Origin: Pseudomonadota bacterium
GTDB lineage: Bacteria; Pseudomonadota; Alphaproteobacteria; Rhizobiales; Devosiaceae
NCBI GenBank assembly: GCA_023433985.1
Contig: JAEYTN010000487.1
Location: forward strand, 1 to 7,025
Direction of reading: 5' to 3'
Length of the DNA: 7,025 nt
Shown: positions 6,295 through 7,025 of the stretch, in pieces
Layout of the letters: each line of letters starts with the position of its first letter
Position numbering within the stretch: position 1 is the stretch's first letter
Made by a program: the position numbers and the translations under genes
Notes under the pieces: generated by a model
Told to the model about the DNA's origin: nothing
Database searches by the model: none
What the model saw: only the letters and a program-made list of their open reading frames with translations

Positions 6295-7025
6295 AGATGC
6301 CGCCGTCCCCGAAGTGCTTGGGCTGGGCTTCCTTCCAGCCGCCAAAGAGCGGGTCATCAATAGAGATCAGATCGATCTTTGGGAAGGCTGCGACCAGCGC
6401 CTGGTCGGTCACCGTGTCGGGTGCGCTGGGCCGATAGTGGTTCTGCGCCGCGATGGTCTGGCCTTCAGGCGAGTACAGGTACTCGAGATAGGCCGTGGCC
6501 AGCTCGACATTCCCGTGCGCTTCGGCGTTCTTGTCGACGATCGCCACCGGCGGCTCGGCCAGGATGGACGAGGGCGGATAGACGATGTCGAAATTGTCGG
6601 AGCCGAACTCGTCGAGCACGAGGAACGCCTCGTTCTCCCAGGCGAGCAGCACATCGCCCAGTTCCTTCTGCGCGAAGGTCACGGTCGAGCCACGGGCGCC
6701 GGTATCGAGCACGGGCACGTGCTGGAACAGCTGCTTGATGAACTCGATGTTCTTGGCTTCGTCGCCGCCATTGGTCTTGTTCGACCAGGCCCAGGCCGCG
6801 AGGTAGTTCCAGCGGGCGCCGCCCGAGGTCTTAGGGTTGGGCGTGATCACCTCGACGCCGTCCTTCACCAGGTCGCCCCAGTCGGCAATGGCCTTGGGGT
6901 TGCCCTTGCGTACCAGGAACACGATGGTCGAGGTGTAGGGCGAGGATTCGGCCGGGAACTCGCTCTGCCAGCCGGTCTCGATCAGACCCGCCTGTTCGAT
7001 GCCGAGAATGTCGCCCTCGAGCGGG
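6266..7025 (-). CDS. sbp: Periplasmic sulfate-binding protein Sbp (partial; N-terminus beyond right edge)
   Basis: The frame is open to the right edge, so the first visible codons are internal and the signal peptide is missing; 252 residues are seen of a protein usually about 330-340. The GTG at 6922 is not a start, because the conserved sequence [18 protein letters not shown] runs across it. Sbp binds sulfate in the periplasm and delivers it to CysT-CysW. SGGARW (about 6826-6809) and AWENEA (about 6643-6626) contain the Ser/Gly/Arg and Trp residues that hold sulfate in the Salmonella protein. [49 protein letters not shown] and [21 protein letters not shown] agree with Sbp better than with thiosulfate-preferring CysP, whose matching site reads SGNARY. 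As the first cys gene seen, it heads the operon here; its promoter lies outside the window. Confidence 0.95.
   Translation of the reverse strand, partial: PLEGDILGIEQAGLIETGWQSEFPAESSPYTSTIVFLVRKGNPKAIADWGDLVKDGVEVITPNPKTSGGARWNYLAAWAWSNKTNGGDEAKNIEFIKQLFQHVPVLDTGARGSTVTFAQKELGDVLLAWENEAFLVLDEFGSDNFDIVYPPSSILAEPPVAIVDKNAEAHGNVELATAYLEYLYSPEGQTIAAQNHYRPSAPDTVTDQALVAAFPKIDLISIDDPLFGGWKEAQPKHFGDGGIFDQVYTPAQ

Noticed and set aside
6266..6922. Reading the sulfate-binding protein as a complete 218-residue gene starting at GTG 6922
   Set aside because: The frame stays open to the window edge and the conserved segment [18 protein letters not shown] spans the supposed start, so this is an internal valine codon of a longer protein.

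Overview
The window is GC-rich, tightly packed chromosomal DNA with a strong G/C bias at third codon positions. The protein sequences look alphaproteobacterial, most like the sphingomonad/Erythrobacter group. That placement rests on protein style and gene content alone; there is no rRNA or other marker here. I see no mobile element, CRISPR array, tRNA or prophage gene.

Layout. Bases 1-114 are the last codons of a LacI-family regulator (+). Bases 193-522 encode a small helical protein I do not recognise (+), preceded by an AT-rich patch and a short inverted repeat. Bases 627-917 encode pterin-4a-carbinolamine dehydratase (+). It converges on a QorB/NmrA-like NAD(P)H-dependent oxidoreductase (954-1829, -), with two overlapping hairpins in the short gap between them. 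The oxidoreductase is divergent from a HxlR-family winged-helix regulator (1946-2350, +), and the shared intergenic region holds face-to-face promoter candidates, an inverted repeat and a tetraloop hairpin. A ten-helix EamA/DMT exporter (2416-3336, +) follows and ends in the same CTAG tetranucleotide as the last gene of the next block.

The right half is one leftward sulfate-uptake operon read from the window's right edge: sbp (partial, 6266-7025), cysT (about 5299-6294), cysW (4407-5306) and cysA (3333-4376). Sbp captures sulfate in the periplasm, CysT and CysW form the membrane channel, and CysA hydrolyses ATP. The genes overlap or nearly touch, which suggests co-transcription and translational coupling.

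Functionally the window holds two recognisable modules: a probable quinone/electrophile-responsive regulator-reductase pair (HxlR with one cysteine, plus a QorB-like enzyme) and the sulfate ABC transporter. The exporter between them may be an independent gene or a thiol/amino-acid efflux partner. I found no convincing previously undescribed system. The points most worth a second look are the qorB-hxlR control region, the unrecognised small gene, the missing ATG start of cysT, and the shared CTAG stop of the exporter and cysA.
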